NCBI GenBank assembly: GCA_938041955.1
Contig: CALISD010000060.1
Location: 1-64,000, forward strand
Reading direction: 5' to 3'
DNA: 64,000 nucleotides
Origin: an uncultured Granulosicoccaceae bacterium
GTDB taxonomy: Bacteria > Pseudomonadota > Gammaproteobacteria > Granulosicoccales > Granulosicoccaceae
Shown here piece by piece: positions 44,832-52,729 of this stretch (within the stretch, counting starts at the first letter, position 1; each line of letters starts with the position of its first letter). Under the pieces are notes generated by a model, which did no database searches, was not told the DNA's origin, and saw only the letters and a program-made list of their open reading frames with translations. Both the position numbers and the translations under genes were made by a program.

Positions 44832-45107
44832 TTAGCTGGCAATGGTTTTTGGCGATCTATCTAACAGTTCGTCAAGCAGGCCGCTGTTGTCTGCTGCTTG
44901 CAGGTCATCGCTGCCGCCAATGTGGTGTCCGTTGATAAATACTTGAGGCACCGTGTTGCGTTGGCTGCGTGTTTTCATTTCCCGCAGTTTCTGCGGATCT
45001 GTTGATACTTCGTATTCTTGGTAGCTCACCTTTTTCGAATCCAGCAAGGTCTTGGCTCGGTGGCAAAAGGGGCAGTGGGATTTTGTGTAGATTTCGACTT
45101 CAGTCAT
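44832..45107 (-). CDS. grxC: Glutaredoxin
   Basis: A 91-residue cytosolic glutaredoxin reducing protein disulfides and glutathione-mixed disulfides. I start at ATG 45107, giving the normal length and beginning MTEVEIYTKSH; an upstream ATG at 45182 would add 25 odd residues. The active site is CPFC (residues about 11-14), the TVPQVF cis-proline is at about 60-65, and GGSDDL, which binds glutathione, at about 73-78. This makes it a class I dithiol glutaredoxin like GrxC. It is 49 bp ahead of the DUF417 gene on the same strand and 100 bp from the divergent AraC-type gene. Confidence 0.9.
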   Translation of the reverse strand: MTEVEIYTKSHCPFCHRAKTLLDSKKVSYQEYEVSTDPQKLREMKTRSQRNTVPQVFINGHHIGGSDDLQAADNSGLLDELLDRSPKTIAS

Positions 45108-45207
45108 TAGATTCACTGTCTTTGTGTTTGGTGAAGTAATAGTAGGGCTATATAAATGTTCATTCAAAGTCTGATAATCCATATTTGATATACTGATCGT
45201 CTAATTT

Positions 45208-46095
45208 ATGACTGACACAGGCAATTGTATGGATACTGATGTTCTCAGTGATGTGCTCCGCTCATTACGTGCTTCAGGGACGGTTTATTTTTGTGATCAG
45301 CTCCAGCCTCCCTGGGAAAAACAATATCCAGGCGATGCGGTAGCAAGTTTTCATCAGGTTCGACGGGGTAGCTGCTGGCTATCTTGTGCTGGAAAAGAGT
45401 CCTATCTGGGGCCTGGCGATATGGTGTTTATTGCTCCGGGTCTGGCGCATACGCTATCCAGCGAGCTATCCAACGCTACGAGCCAAAGTCCGGATACGTT
45501 GCTGCTGTGTGGCTATTGTGAGTTTGACGAAACTCTGGCGATGCCGCTGTCGGAGTTGTTTCCCGATCTCAGTGTAATTAGAGATGAACAGTTGCAGGCG
45601 CATGCCTGGTTGCGCACGCTGTTAGATAATCTCAGTGCGGAATATTTGTCACGACGACCGGGTACTCGCATTGTGGTTAACAAGCTCACGGAGGTACTTT
45701 TGGTTGAGCTTATTCGCATGAATTTTGGTCGGAGCAATGAAACGCCGCTGCTCAAGGCATTGGCTGATAAATCGATCTCGCGTGCGCTCCATTTGTTGCA
45801 TGAAGACCCAGCTAAAGCATGGTCGCTGGACTCGTTGGCATCAGAAGTCGGGATGTCGCGGGCAGGGTTTGCCAAGCGGTTTAAAAGTCTGGTGGAGTAT
45901 TCGATGTTTGATTATCTGACGCAGCTCAGATTGCAGCGTGCCCGTGAGTTGCTGGAAGATACTCAGCTGCCGCTGTGTACCATCGCAAATCGGGTGGGAT
46001 ACGAATCTGATCTTGCGTTTGCCAGAACGTTCAAGAAAAGGCTGGGGGTTACCCCTACGGCTTACCGGAAGCAGCGTCGGGAGCAGGATCACTAG
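45208..46095 (+). CDS. AraC-family regulator with cupin sensor (RclR-like)
   Basis: A 295-residue transcription factor: N-terminal cupin-type sensory domain (about 25-135), then an AraC/XylS double helix-turn-helix at about 195-290 (SLDSLASEVGMSRAGFAKRF and LCTIANRVGYESDLAFARTFKK). Cupin-type AraC proteins include E. coli RclR, which senses hypochlorous acid through Cys21 and Cys89. Here Cys 29 (22 if the second ATG, 45229, is the start) and the CGYC pair (101/104) fall in comparable places; the match is by position and local pattern. It is divergent from a glutaredoxin-DUF417 pair with a 100-bp shared promoter region, so it probably activates it. Both ATG codons are plausible starts. Confidence 0.83.
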   Translation: MTDTGNCMDTDVLSDVLRSLRASGTVYFCDQLQPPWEKQYPGDAVASFHQVRRGSCWLSCAGKESYLGPGDMVFIAPGLAHTLSSELSNATSQSPDTLLLCGYCEFDETLAMPLSELFPDLSVIRDEQLQAHAWLRTLLDNLSAEYLSRRPGTRIVVNKLTEVLLVELIRMNFGRSNETPLLKALADKSISRALHLLHEDPAKAWSLDSLASEVGMSRAGFAKRFKSLVEYSMFDYLTQLRLQRARELLEDTQLPLCTIANRVGYESDLAFARTFKKRLGVTPTAYRKQRREQDH

Positions 46096-46325
46096 AGATC
46101 GTGGCGTCTAAAAAGAGCAGCTGTTCAGTCGATTCCGTACGGCTTGACTCTATCTGATGGATGGCACTAATGGATGCCAGCACTTTACGATAAACTTATT
46201 GATCGCAGGCCAGGCTTATTCATCAGCATTACCTATGTGGTTCGGTCACCCTGTGAGTTTTATTACGCCAAGCGCTTATGCGCATGAGCCTGTCTTTTTT
46301 TTATCACTAGCTAATTGAGATATTT

Positions 46326-47117
46326 ATGCACACAGATCTGCAAGCACGCAGGGACACCGGTTTGGAGATAGTTCAGGCTGCCTCAGTTTCCGCACTTAAT
46401 TATTTCAGCGATATAGACAAGCTGGTTATAGAGCAGAAAGGTAAACAGGATCTCGTATCGGATGCGGACAGGGCAGTTGAGGTGCAAATTAAAAATGCGT
46501 TGCTTGCGAGTTTTCCTGCCGATGGAATTATCGGTGAGGAACATGGAAGAGTAAATTCTGAATCGGGATACACCTGGGTAATAGACCCGATCGATGGCAC
46601 AGCCAGCTTTGTATCGGGCATGCCCGGCTGGTGTGTGGTGTTGGCGTGCGTTAAAGATGATGAGGTTGTACTGGGTATTGTCATCGACCCGATTGCACAG
46701 GAGACTTATCTCGCCATAAAGGGCGAGGGAGCATCTCTTAACGGCAGGGCGCTTTCGGTCTCAACTTCACAAAGCCTTGCCGAGGGCTCAACGGCGGTAG
46801 GATATTCGACGCGAACAGGCGTTGAGCCGACCGTTCTGGTGTTAGAAAAAATTATGCAGGCTGGCGGTATTTTCTATCGCTGTGGGTCGGGTGCTTTGAT
46901 GCTCTGCTATGTCGCCGCCGGGCGCTTGATTGGCTATTGCGAATCTCATATGAATGCATGGGATTGCATAGCCGCTATGCTGATCATACAAGAGGCAGGT
47001 GGAAAGGTTGAGCCGTATGAAACGAATATAATGCTCGCGGAAGGCGGTAGGGTGTTGACTGCCTGCCCGGGGGTGTATTCGCAGTTGGAGAATATTTGCG
47101 AGCAGGCTAACCTTTGA
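46326..47117 (+). CDS. Inositol monophosphatase-family protein
   Basis: A 263-residue cytosolic metal-dependent phosphatase of the inositol monophosphatase superfamily (relatives also hydrolyse PAP/3'-phosphoadenosine, histidinol phosphate and fructose bisphosphate). The metal-binding Glu is in IIGEEHGRVN (about 73-78), the DPIDGTASF motif at about 90-98 supplies two aspartates, and the last is in HMNAWDCIAAMLIIQEAGG (about 215-233). Three Mg ions are used by the family. Substrate cannot be told. Monocistronic; 230 bp after the AraC-type gene, with only a weak Shine-Dalgarno. Confidence 0.87.
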   Translation: MHTDLQARRDTGLEIVQAASVSALNYFSDIDKLVIEQKGKQDLVSDADRAVEVQIKNALLASFPADGIIGEEHGRVNSESGYTWVIDPIDGTASFVSGMPGWCVVLACVKDDEVVLGIVIDPIAQETYLAIKGEGASLNGRALSVSTSQSLAEGSTAVGYSTRTGVEPTVLVLEKIMQAGGIFYRCGSGALMLCYVAAGRLIGYCESHMNAWDCIAAMLIIQEAGGKVEPYETNIMLAEGGRVLTACPGVYSQLENICEQANL

Positions 47118-47386
47118 CTGTGTTGTTATCAGCTTGATTCGATAACACGTTAAACAGTACTTATAGTGAAGTCATCAGTCTGAGGTCGAATAGACAGAGT
47201 GCTTTGATAGGTAATCGATGTGGCTGAGGGTAATACGCTGTAAATGTAGTCATATCGTCATATTATCTTGTCGCCTCGTGAATAATGCAGGCTGGTCTTG
47301 TTTTACCTATGCGGTCTCGTGGTTAAAGACCGCATTGTTGCCTTTGCAGAAAATGAAGTTATGCTTTCTTGCTGGTGTGTGCTGTG

Positions 47387-47782
47387 TCAGTCTGCAGCGG
47401 TTGCCTCGATCTCAAGCATGAGCCCTGGAATAGCGAGACGGGTAACCCCGAGCAGGGTCATTGGTGGAGCTGCGTTGGCCGGTCCCATCCGGGCACCGAG
47501 CAAGTCGAAGTGCTTCATGGCTTCGTCCACATCTGTTGTATAGATGGTCAACCGTATGATGTTGGCCAGGTTCATGTCAGCGGCGTTAAGAACAGATTCG
47601 AGGTTTTCCAGGGTAAGCATGATCTGGCTGCGCATATCATCGGCGTGCTGTGGATTACCTTCACCATCAACGGCGGTTTGCCCGGCGCAGATCAGCTGGC
47701 GGGCTGTGCCTTCAACTATTTCTGCCTGGTTGTAGCCTACGTTCAGGGACCATGACCATGGATTTATCGGGGTACGTTTCAT
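47387..47782 (-). CDS. RidA-family protein
   Basis: A 131-residue RidA/YjgF-type protein; family members deaminate reactive enamine/imine intermediates. I start at ATG 47782 because AAGGAGAT lies at a suitable distance; longer starts add a basic tail. The family core is visible: VEGTARQLICAGQTAVDGEGNPQHADD, QIMLTLENLESVLNAADMN, and NIIRLTIYTTDVDE. The typical C-terminal arginine/Glu site (GVTRLAIPGLMLEIEATA) is present. It is downstream of the WYL regulator (same strand, 180 bp) and may be under its control. Confidence 0.87.
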   Translation of the reverse strand: MKRTPINPWSWSLNVGYNQAEIVEGTARQLICAGQTAVDGEGNPQHADDMRSQIMLTLENLESVLNAADMNLANIIRLTIYTTDVDEAMKHFDLLGARMGPANAAPPMTLLGVTRLAIPGLMLEIEATAAD

Positions 47783-47962
47783 TCGGTGGTATCTCCTTGT
47801 CATGGTTATTGCGGCGCTGATCGACGCGAGCGTGTCCATGGCAATTAATCAGTTGGATTCGATCGGCTTGCAACACATGCGAATCGATGCTTGACGGCTT
47901 GTCACCGTTGAGCCCACTCTGACAGTACCTACTGACAACCCTGTGTCAGGAGGGTCGTTGGC

Positions 47963-48943
47963 TTATTTCCAGTGACTGGCGAGTTGATCTGTGAGCTGCA
48001 TCATTGCGGCGCGGAGTCTATCGCCTTTAATAACCCGCACCTTATTGGTGTACTGCAATAACCAGCGGGCCATGTGGTCTGTTGATGCCACCAGAAAATG
48101 CATGCGCACACCTTCGTCATGCTGTTCGTCGCTGACGAATCCACACAGGTAGCGAACTTCTTCAACCAGAAGCGCCGCTTCCGGGGTGAACAATAATTCA
48201 ACTTCCTGCAGTTCAGTATCCCCGCGTTGTTGGGCGATGTACTGTTGTAGCGTGTCCCGGCTGTGCCGCGGAAATTGCTCCGCTGCAGGGTCGAAACGGG
48301 TGATGCGATCGAGCCGGAAGTCACGGTAGCCTTCTCTCAATCGGCACCATGCAATCAAATGCCAATGCAGGCTGTAATAAAATAAGCCGATAGGTTCTAT
48401 TTTGCGCTGAGTTACCTGTGTAGAGAGGCCCGCCGAGTAGGAAATATCGACCACCTGCCTTCGTGCCAATACACGGCGACTCTCGCGCAACCATTGATCA
48501 CCTGACGTGACTTCACTGTGAGCTTCTCCTGCTGGTTGCAAAATGAAGGGCTGGCCGACGGTCAGCACTTCTATATCTTTATCAAGGGAAGTCAGGTAGT
48601 CCTTGTCGGCAGAGTCGAGCACCGCTCTGACTTTATTCAAGGCCTGAGTGAAGTCACTGTGTGAGCTTTGGTCGAGGCTTGCGGTTAATAATTTCCCGCC
48701 CAGTAACAGTGACGCAGCTTCATCGGTGGTGAAGCTGACTGGTGGCAATCGGTAGCCTTTGTCCAGAAAATAGCCCACACCGGCTTCAGAACCGATTGGA
48801 ACACCGGCATTCTCAAGCGTTCGAATATCGCGGTAGATGGTTCGTTCTGTGACTGAAAAATGTTCAGCAAGAAAGCCTGCTGTAACGACTGAGCGGGTTT
48901 GCAGCAATAGTAGTAGAGAGGTGATTCGGTCAAAGCGATTCAC
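47963..48943 (-). CDS. HTH/WYL-domain transcriptional regulator
   Basis: A 326-residue DNA-binding regulator. An N-terminal HTH_11 winged helix (about 1-60; RSVVTAGFLAEHFSVTERTIYRDIRTLENAGVPI) is followed by a WYL domain (about 150-240, with residues such as LFYYSLHWHLIAWCRLREGYRDFRLDRI) and a WCX-type C-terminus. WYL domains bind small molecules or nucleic acids and control stress or metabolic genes. It starts at GTG 48943. The neighbouring RidA gene reads the same way downstream and is the most likely target; the divergent VF530-type gene is 245 bp upstream. Confidence 0.87.
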   Translation of the reverse strand: MNRFDRITSLLLLLQTRSVVTAGFLAEHFSVTERTIYRDIRTLENAGVPIGSEAGVGYFLDKGYRLPPVSFTTDEAASLLLGGKLLTASLDQSSHSDFTQALNKVRAVLDSADKDYLTSLDKDIEVLTVGQPFILQPAGEAHSEVTSGDQWLRESRRVLARRQVVDISYSAGLSTQVTQRKIEPIGLFYYSLHWHLIAWCRLREGYRDFRLDRITRFDPAAEQFPRHSRDTLQQYIAQQRGDTELQEVELLFTPEAALLVEEVRYLCGFVSDEQHDEGVRMHFLVASTDHMARWLLQYTNKVRVIKGDRLRAAMMQLTDQLASHWK

Positions 48944-49188
48944 ACGGATTCCATTATAAAAAGTGAGCCATCATTAGATGACCGATATCATATTGTGCGA
49001 ATTGTGAAATGGCGAATTTTATTAACGTAGTAATATACGGTCATAAGTTAGAAAATCGCCAGCGCTACTCAATTGACTACATGTTTCCAGTCAACGGAGT
49101 ATAAGGGCATGTACGAGTGACTAAAACGGAGCAGGAGGTGATAATCTCCCGGTTCAGTAATTCCTATAGAAACAGTGGCGTGTAATGT

Positions 49189-49404
49189 ATGAAAAAAGAG
49201 CAGTCCAACGACCCGTTACATGGTGTCACGCTTGAAATGATCGTGACTAAACTGGTTGATCATTATGGGTGGGATGGTCTGGCCAGCAGGATCAACATCA
49301 ATTGCTTTAAGAGCGATCCATCAATTAAATCATCATTGAAATTCTTACGCAGAACTCAGTGGGCCAGAGATAAGGTTGAGGCGTTGTATGTTTCGATAGT
49401 CTGA
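49189..49404 (+). CDS. VF530-family DNA-binding protein (DUF2132)
   Basis: A 71-residue small basic protein of the VF530 (DUF2132) family, described structurally as double-stranded-DNA-binding. The matching segments are [21 protein letters not shown] and [30 protein letters not shown]; length is normal. Cytosolic. Function in the cell is not known. It stands alone; the nearby gene on minus ends 25 bp away. Confidence 0.85.
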   Translation: MKKEQSNDPLHGVTLEMIVTKLVDHYGWDGLASRININCFKSDPSIKSSLKFLRRTQWARDKVEALYVSIV

Positions 49405-49429
49405 AGTGCCTGGTGTATTTTACGAGGTT

Positions 49430-50533
49430 CTAAGCATGCAGCCCGATATCGCGCGCCGGGTTAGCAAACAGGAAAGCGAGGTTCGGGTGTCGTTGCAGAA
49501 TGTCTTCGCAGGTTGAAAGGCGCTCAGGATAGAGTCGCCCGTTTTCCCAGATTGCTACACCATCAAGTGTCACTGTTGGGTCAAGTACATGCCACGAAAT
49601 TTCCCCTGGTGCGTAGTCGCCGCAGGTGTGAAAGTGCAGGATGCGAGGGCTGCCGAATGCGCTGCCAGACCATCTTAAGATGTCTTCTTCAGCGTCTGAT
49701 TCGAAATGACAGCCCGGATGAATACCTGCATGCCATGAGTCGACACACCAGGGGTCAATGTTGAATTGCTGGCTCACATGGTAGTAGTGATCTTCCACCA
49801 GTTTTATATCAGCATCTGCTCCTTCGAAGCGGGTAATGCATTTATTTTCGATAAGGGCGTATACGTCATTAGGCAGCGGAAGGTGATACGGGTCATAGTA
49901 GCGAGAGCCGGTGCCAACTAAAAAGCGACTAAGAGCAACCCGACCGTTGAATCCGGATGTGGTTATTGGTCTGGGCACAAGCAATGGAAAGCGCTTAACG
50001 CTGACTTCTGTTGAAATGGCATCGGGCAATAGTGCCCCGCCTTTGAAATCGGTTCCGCGAGGGCAGGTAACGCGTATGCTACTTGCTGAGCTAAATGCTA
50101 AGTCAATCGCTTGTTTGATTTCTCCCATACCGCTATAACAAGCGGTTCCAAAACTGGAGTTAAGCGCTGTGCTGTTTAATGTGTAGCACATGGTGGAGGG
50201 AGGGAGTTGCGGGTTTTTTGAGAAGCGTATTTGATCACCTACCCGTGAAAAGAATACGATGTGATCGTAGCCGATAAGAGTGCTGACAAAATCGTCAACC
50301 TCACTTTCATTGTTGATATAGGATTTTGTCTGCGACTCAAATACCTGCATGCCAAGTGCAATGCCTGCATCTGCTACCAGCTTTGGTGCTTGCGCGTCAT
50401 ACAGGCCTGCGGCCGCTTCTTCACTTACGATGAGTAGTTTTTCGCCTTTACGTCCGCCTACACAGTCACGCAGTAATGCCATGGCGCCCTGGAAGTTTTC
50501 AGGCTCGAGGCCAGGTCTGATTGGCGAGCTCAC
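49430..50533 (-). CDS. M29 aminopeptidase/NicX-like hydrolase or dioxygenase
   Basis: A 367-residue cytosolic protein resembling the M29 leucyl-aminopeptidase fold, shared with 2,5-dihydroxypyridine 5,6-dioxygenase (NicX). Supporting stretches are LLIVSEEAAAGLYDAQ near the start, SIRVTCPRGTDFKGG (about 152-167), a Glu/His region WCVDSWHAGIHPGCHFES (about 265-282), and HFHTCGDYAP followed by HVLDPTVTLDG. Metal ligation by these His, Glu and Asp residues is plausible, but the exact set is not certain. It is the last gene of a three-gene minus operon: its GTG start overlaps the stop of the CMD-like gene by GTGA, giving coupled translation. Preceding genes encode an oxygenase and a peroxidase-like protein, which suggests degradation of a small heterocycle. 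Confidence 0.6.
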   Translation of the reverse strand: MSSPIRPGLEPENFQGAMALLRDCVGGRKGEKLLIVSEEAAAGLYDAQAPKLVADAGIALGMQVFESQTKSYINNESEVDDFVSTLIGYDHIVFFSRVGDQIRFSKNPQLPPSTMCYTLNSTALNSSFGTACYSGMGEIKQAIDLAFSSASSIRVTCPRGTDFKGGALLPDAISTEVSVKRFPLLVPRPITTSGFNGRVALSRFLVGTGSRYYDPYHLPLPNDVYALIENKCITRFEGADADIKLVEDHYYHVSQQFNIDPWCVDSWHAGIHPGCHFESDAEEDILRWSGSAFGSPRILHFHTCGDYAPGEISWHVLDPTVTLDGVAIWENGRLYPERLSTCEDILQRHPNLAFLFANPARDIGLHA

Positions 50534-51117
50534 TTTTTATCACTGTTGGAGTAGTAGCCTACTGTGTCTCCGTCAGTGGTTACACCCAATCCGTTAAGCA
50601 GTCGATTAACGTAGTTGAAGTATCCGATAATTTGATTGGCCTCAAGGATTTGTCCGTCGTCAAGGCCTGCGTCCTGTAAATCAGTGACATCACTTTGTTG
50701 CATTTGACCTGGCTGCAAAGTGAGCTTTTTGGTATACCGCATGAGTGCTAATTCAGCACCGTCAAATACGGCCTCCGGGGTGTCTGCGTAGAGAGCTTTT
50801 TCTATCGCATCTGCCTTGCTGTCATCGCCGATTAGGTGTTTTGCATTGGCCCAGTGATTGGCCAGTGAATAGTCACAGGTGTTGAGGATCGAAACATAAG
50901 ACGAGATGGTTTCCTGCAACCAGGTGGGTAATGTGTTGGTATCGTCGTGCAGGGCGGCTCGGTAAAGTGACACATGACCGCGCATTGTATTGGGTCGATG
51001 TGAATGCACTCGCATTACGTTATCTACAGTGCCATGAGGTGTGCGAGCCAGCTTAAGTGCATCTAGCAGGTTGTCATCTGCTTCGGCGTCGCTAATCATA
51101 CTGATCCAAGCGCTCAT
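50530..51117 (-). CDS. Carboxymuconolactone decarboxylase/AhpD-like protein
   Basis: A 195-residue cytosolic protein of the CMD family, peroxidase-related subgroup. The core carries ISSYVSILNTCDYSLANHW, where the family normally has C-x-x-C followed by H for peroxidase activity; the second cysteine is Ser here (CDYS), so AhpD-type disulfide chemistry would be impaired. The rest of the fold is kept (TPEAVFDGAELALMRYTKKLTL, DGQILEANQIIGYFNYVNRLLNGL). It is translated in overlap with the M29-like gene and follows the 2OG oxygenase gene by 218 bp. It may be a structural or altered-chemistry member. Confidence 0.8.
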   Translation of the reverse strand: MSAWISMISDAEADDNLLDALKLARTPHGTVDNVMRVHSHRPNTMRGHVSLYRAALHDDTNTLPTWLQETISSYVSILNTCDYSLANHWANAKHLIGDDSKADAIEKALYADTPEAVFDGAELALMRYTKKLTLQPGQMQQSDVTDLQDAGLDDGQILEANQIIGYFNYVNRLLNGLGVTTDGDTVGYYSNSDKK

Positions 51118-51335
51118 ATATTACAGGTGCCTCTTAAATAACAATGTTGATAGTTTTACTGACATCAGCGTGTGGTCATCCATAAACAAGCGCTATTGCA
51201 GTCGCCGCAAGCACGTAATCTTTCTGCTGCCCCATGTGGTTATTTGGAACGACTAAACGCCCACATGTGGTAGCTGAAATCTCACGCATTTGAGGCAACC
51301 TCACTACGCATTGTTTATGGATGGACACTAGCTTG

Positions 51336-52307
51336 CTAAGCCTGCTTGTTTTTGGTGCGATAGGAAAATGCTTTTGCAAATCGCCACAAGAGATAGTCGC
51401 CACAAGTGATTGCGTCTTCGCTTGATTGCAAACCGGGTATTGTATTCGCATCAATGATGGTTTCTGGGTTGGGGTCAAACGCCAGTACGAGTGACAAGCG
51501 TTCACGCCCTGAGGTATTGACCACTCTGTGCGGGGTAGACTTATATTCTCCGGCAGTCCAGCGCGCTAGCAAGTCACCAACGTTAACCAATAGTGTGCCT
51601 TCAATTGATGGTGCATGTATCCAATCACCATTGATGTCCTGAACTTGCAGGCCACCGGTGTTGTCCTGGCAAAGTACAGTTAGCACGCCAAAGTCAGTAT
51701 GCGGTCCTACACCGAATTGTTTCACACCAGATTCTTCCGGTTGTGCAGGGTAATAGACAAAGGAAGCTCTGCTTAAGGGCATGTCATTTGTTTGTAGAAA
51801 AAAGTTTGGATGCAGATTTAACGCGATAGCAAAACCTTGCATAAGGGTTGCAGCCAATTGATGTGCTTTGTGGAAATAATCCATCGCTGCACTTTCCATG
51901 GTGGGGACAAAGGCAGGCCATTGGTTTGGGCCTCGCAACGGATGGTCTTCTATGCTGTTGCCATTGCTGTCTTGCAGGCCCCAGATAAAACTCTCTTTCA
52001 GATCAACTTGTGCGTTATCCCCCATCTTTGCAGCACCGGGTTGCAACCAGCCACGGTGCTGTGCGGAAACACTGACTGACGCTTTGTTGGAATCTTCAGA
52101 GTGAAAAAATGCGAACGCCGCTTCACGGGCATGGTCGATTACCCTCTGAGGTATGCCGTGTCCCTTGATGTAGATAAAGCCCAGTCCGGTGCTTGCAGCG
52201 TGCAGCGCTGTGGCCACGCCTGTCGGGTCTGAATTGTCGCGCAGAGCTGTTATATCGATCACCGGAATGGTGCCGGGCTGCATTGATTTGGCGGTGGCGT
52301 AGGCCAT
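51336..52307 (-). CDS. Isopenicillin-N-synthase-family 2OG-Fe(II) oxygenase
   Basis: A 323-residue cytosolic non-haem iron oxygenase. The N-terminal DIOX_N-like segment begins IPVIDITALRDNSDP and shows GLGFIYIKGHGIPQ. The iron ligands are His and Asp in GPHTDFGVLTVLC (about 200-212) and His in TPHRVVN (about 258). The 2-oxoglutarate anchor Arg-x-Ser is in GRERLSLVLAFDP. It hydroxylates, cyclises or demethylates an unknown small molecule. It leads the minus-strand operon with the CMD-like and M29/NicX-like genes. Weak Shine-Dalgarno. Confidence 0.87.
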   Translation of the reverse strand: MAYATAKSMQPGTIPVIDITALRDNSDPTGVATALHAASTGLGFIYIKGHGIPQRVIDHAREAAFAFFHSEDSNKASVSVSAQHRGWLQPGAAKMGDNAQVDLKESFIWGLQDSNGNSIEDHPLRGPNQWPAFVPTMESAAMDYFHKAHQLAATLMQGFAIALNLHPNFFLQTNDMPLSRASFVYYPAQPEESGVKQFGVGPHTDFGVLTVLCQDNTGGLQVQDINGDWIHAPSIEGTLLVNVGDLLARWTAGEYKSTPHRVVNTSGRERLSLVLAFDPNPETIIDANTIPGLQSSEDAITCGDYLLWRFAKAFSYRTKNKQA

Positions 52308-52729
52308 GGGCTTTGTTGATCTCTTTAATATTGCCTGATGGTTAGCATAGAATCACGTTTTCCGTTGTGTGGTCAATGTCGTTGTGGGTTTTTCGTTTTT
52401 TTTGTCGGCTTTTTCATGAGGTGATGGGGATTTTCCGCTGGTTTGAAGTGCGGCCTTTGCTACGTTCAGGGCGCGATGTGTGCCATTGATGGCGTTTTCA
52501 ATGTCAGTTTCTGACGCTTGTGAGCTACTTTTTTAAACCCTCAAAACTAACGGAAAAATGTTTTACACGGATGCTTTGCGCCGGGGTGGTGCCTTCGGTA
52601 TTTTTTGAAACCTTTCTCCGGCGGGCGGCGTTATGGCGTATCCCTGTGCCGTGAGCGTCACGCGACGTCCCTGGCGCAAGTACCGACTCCGCATGACTTC
52701 AAAAAATCAGATGTTGTGGTTGGATAGTT
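52308..52729. other. Promoter gap before array 2
   Basis: About 420 bp containing the oxygenase promoter near 52308-52400 and a T-rich region with many G-C hairpin-prone tracts toward 52640. No gene is supported; the minus frame 52658-52876 belongs to the repeat array. Confidence 0.4.
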
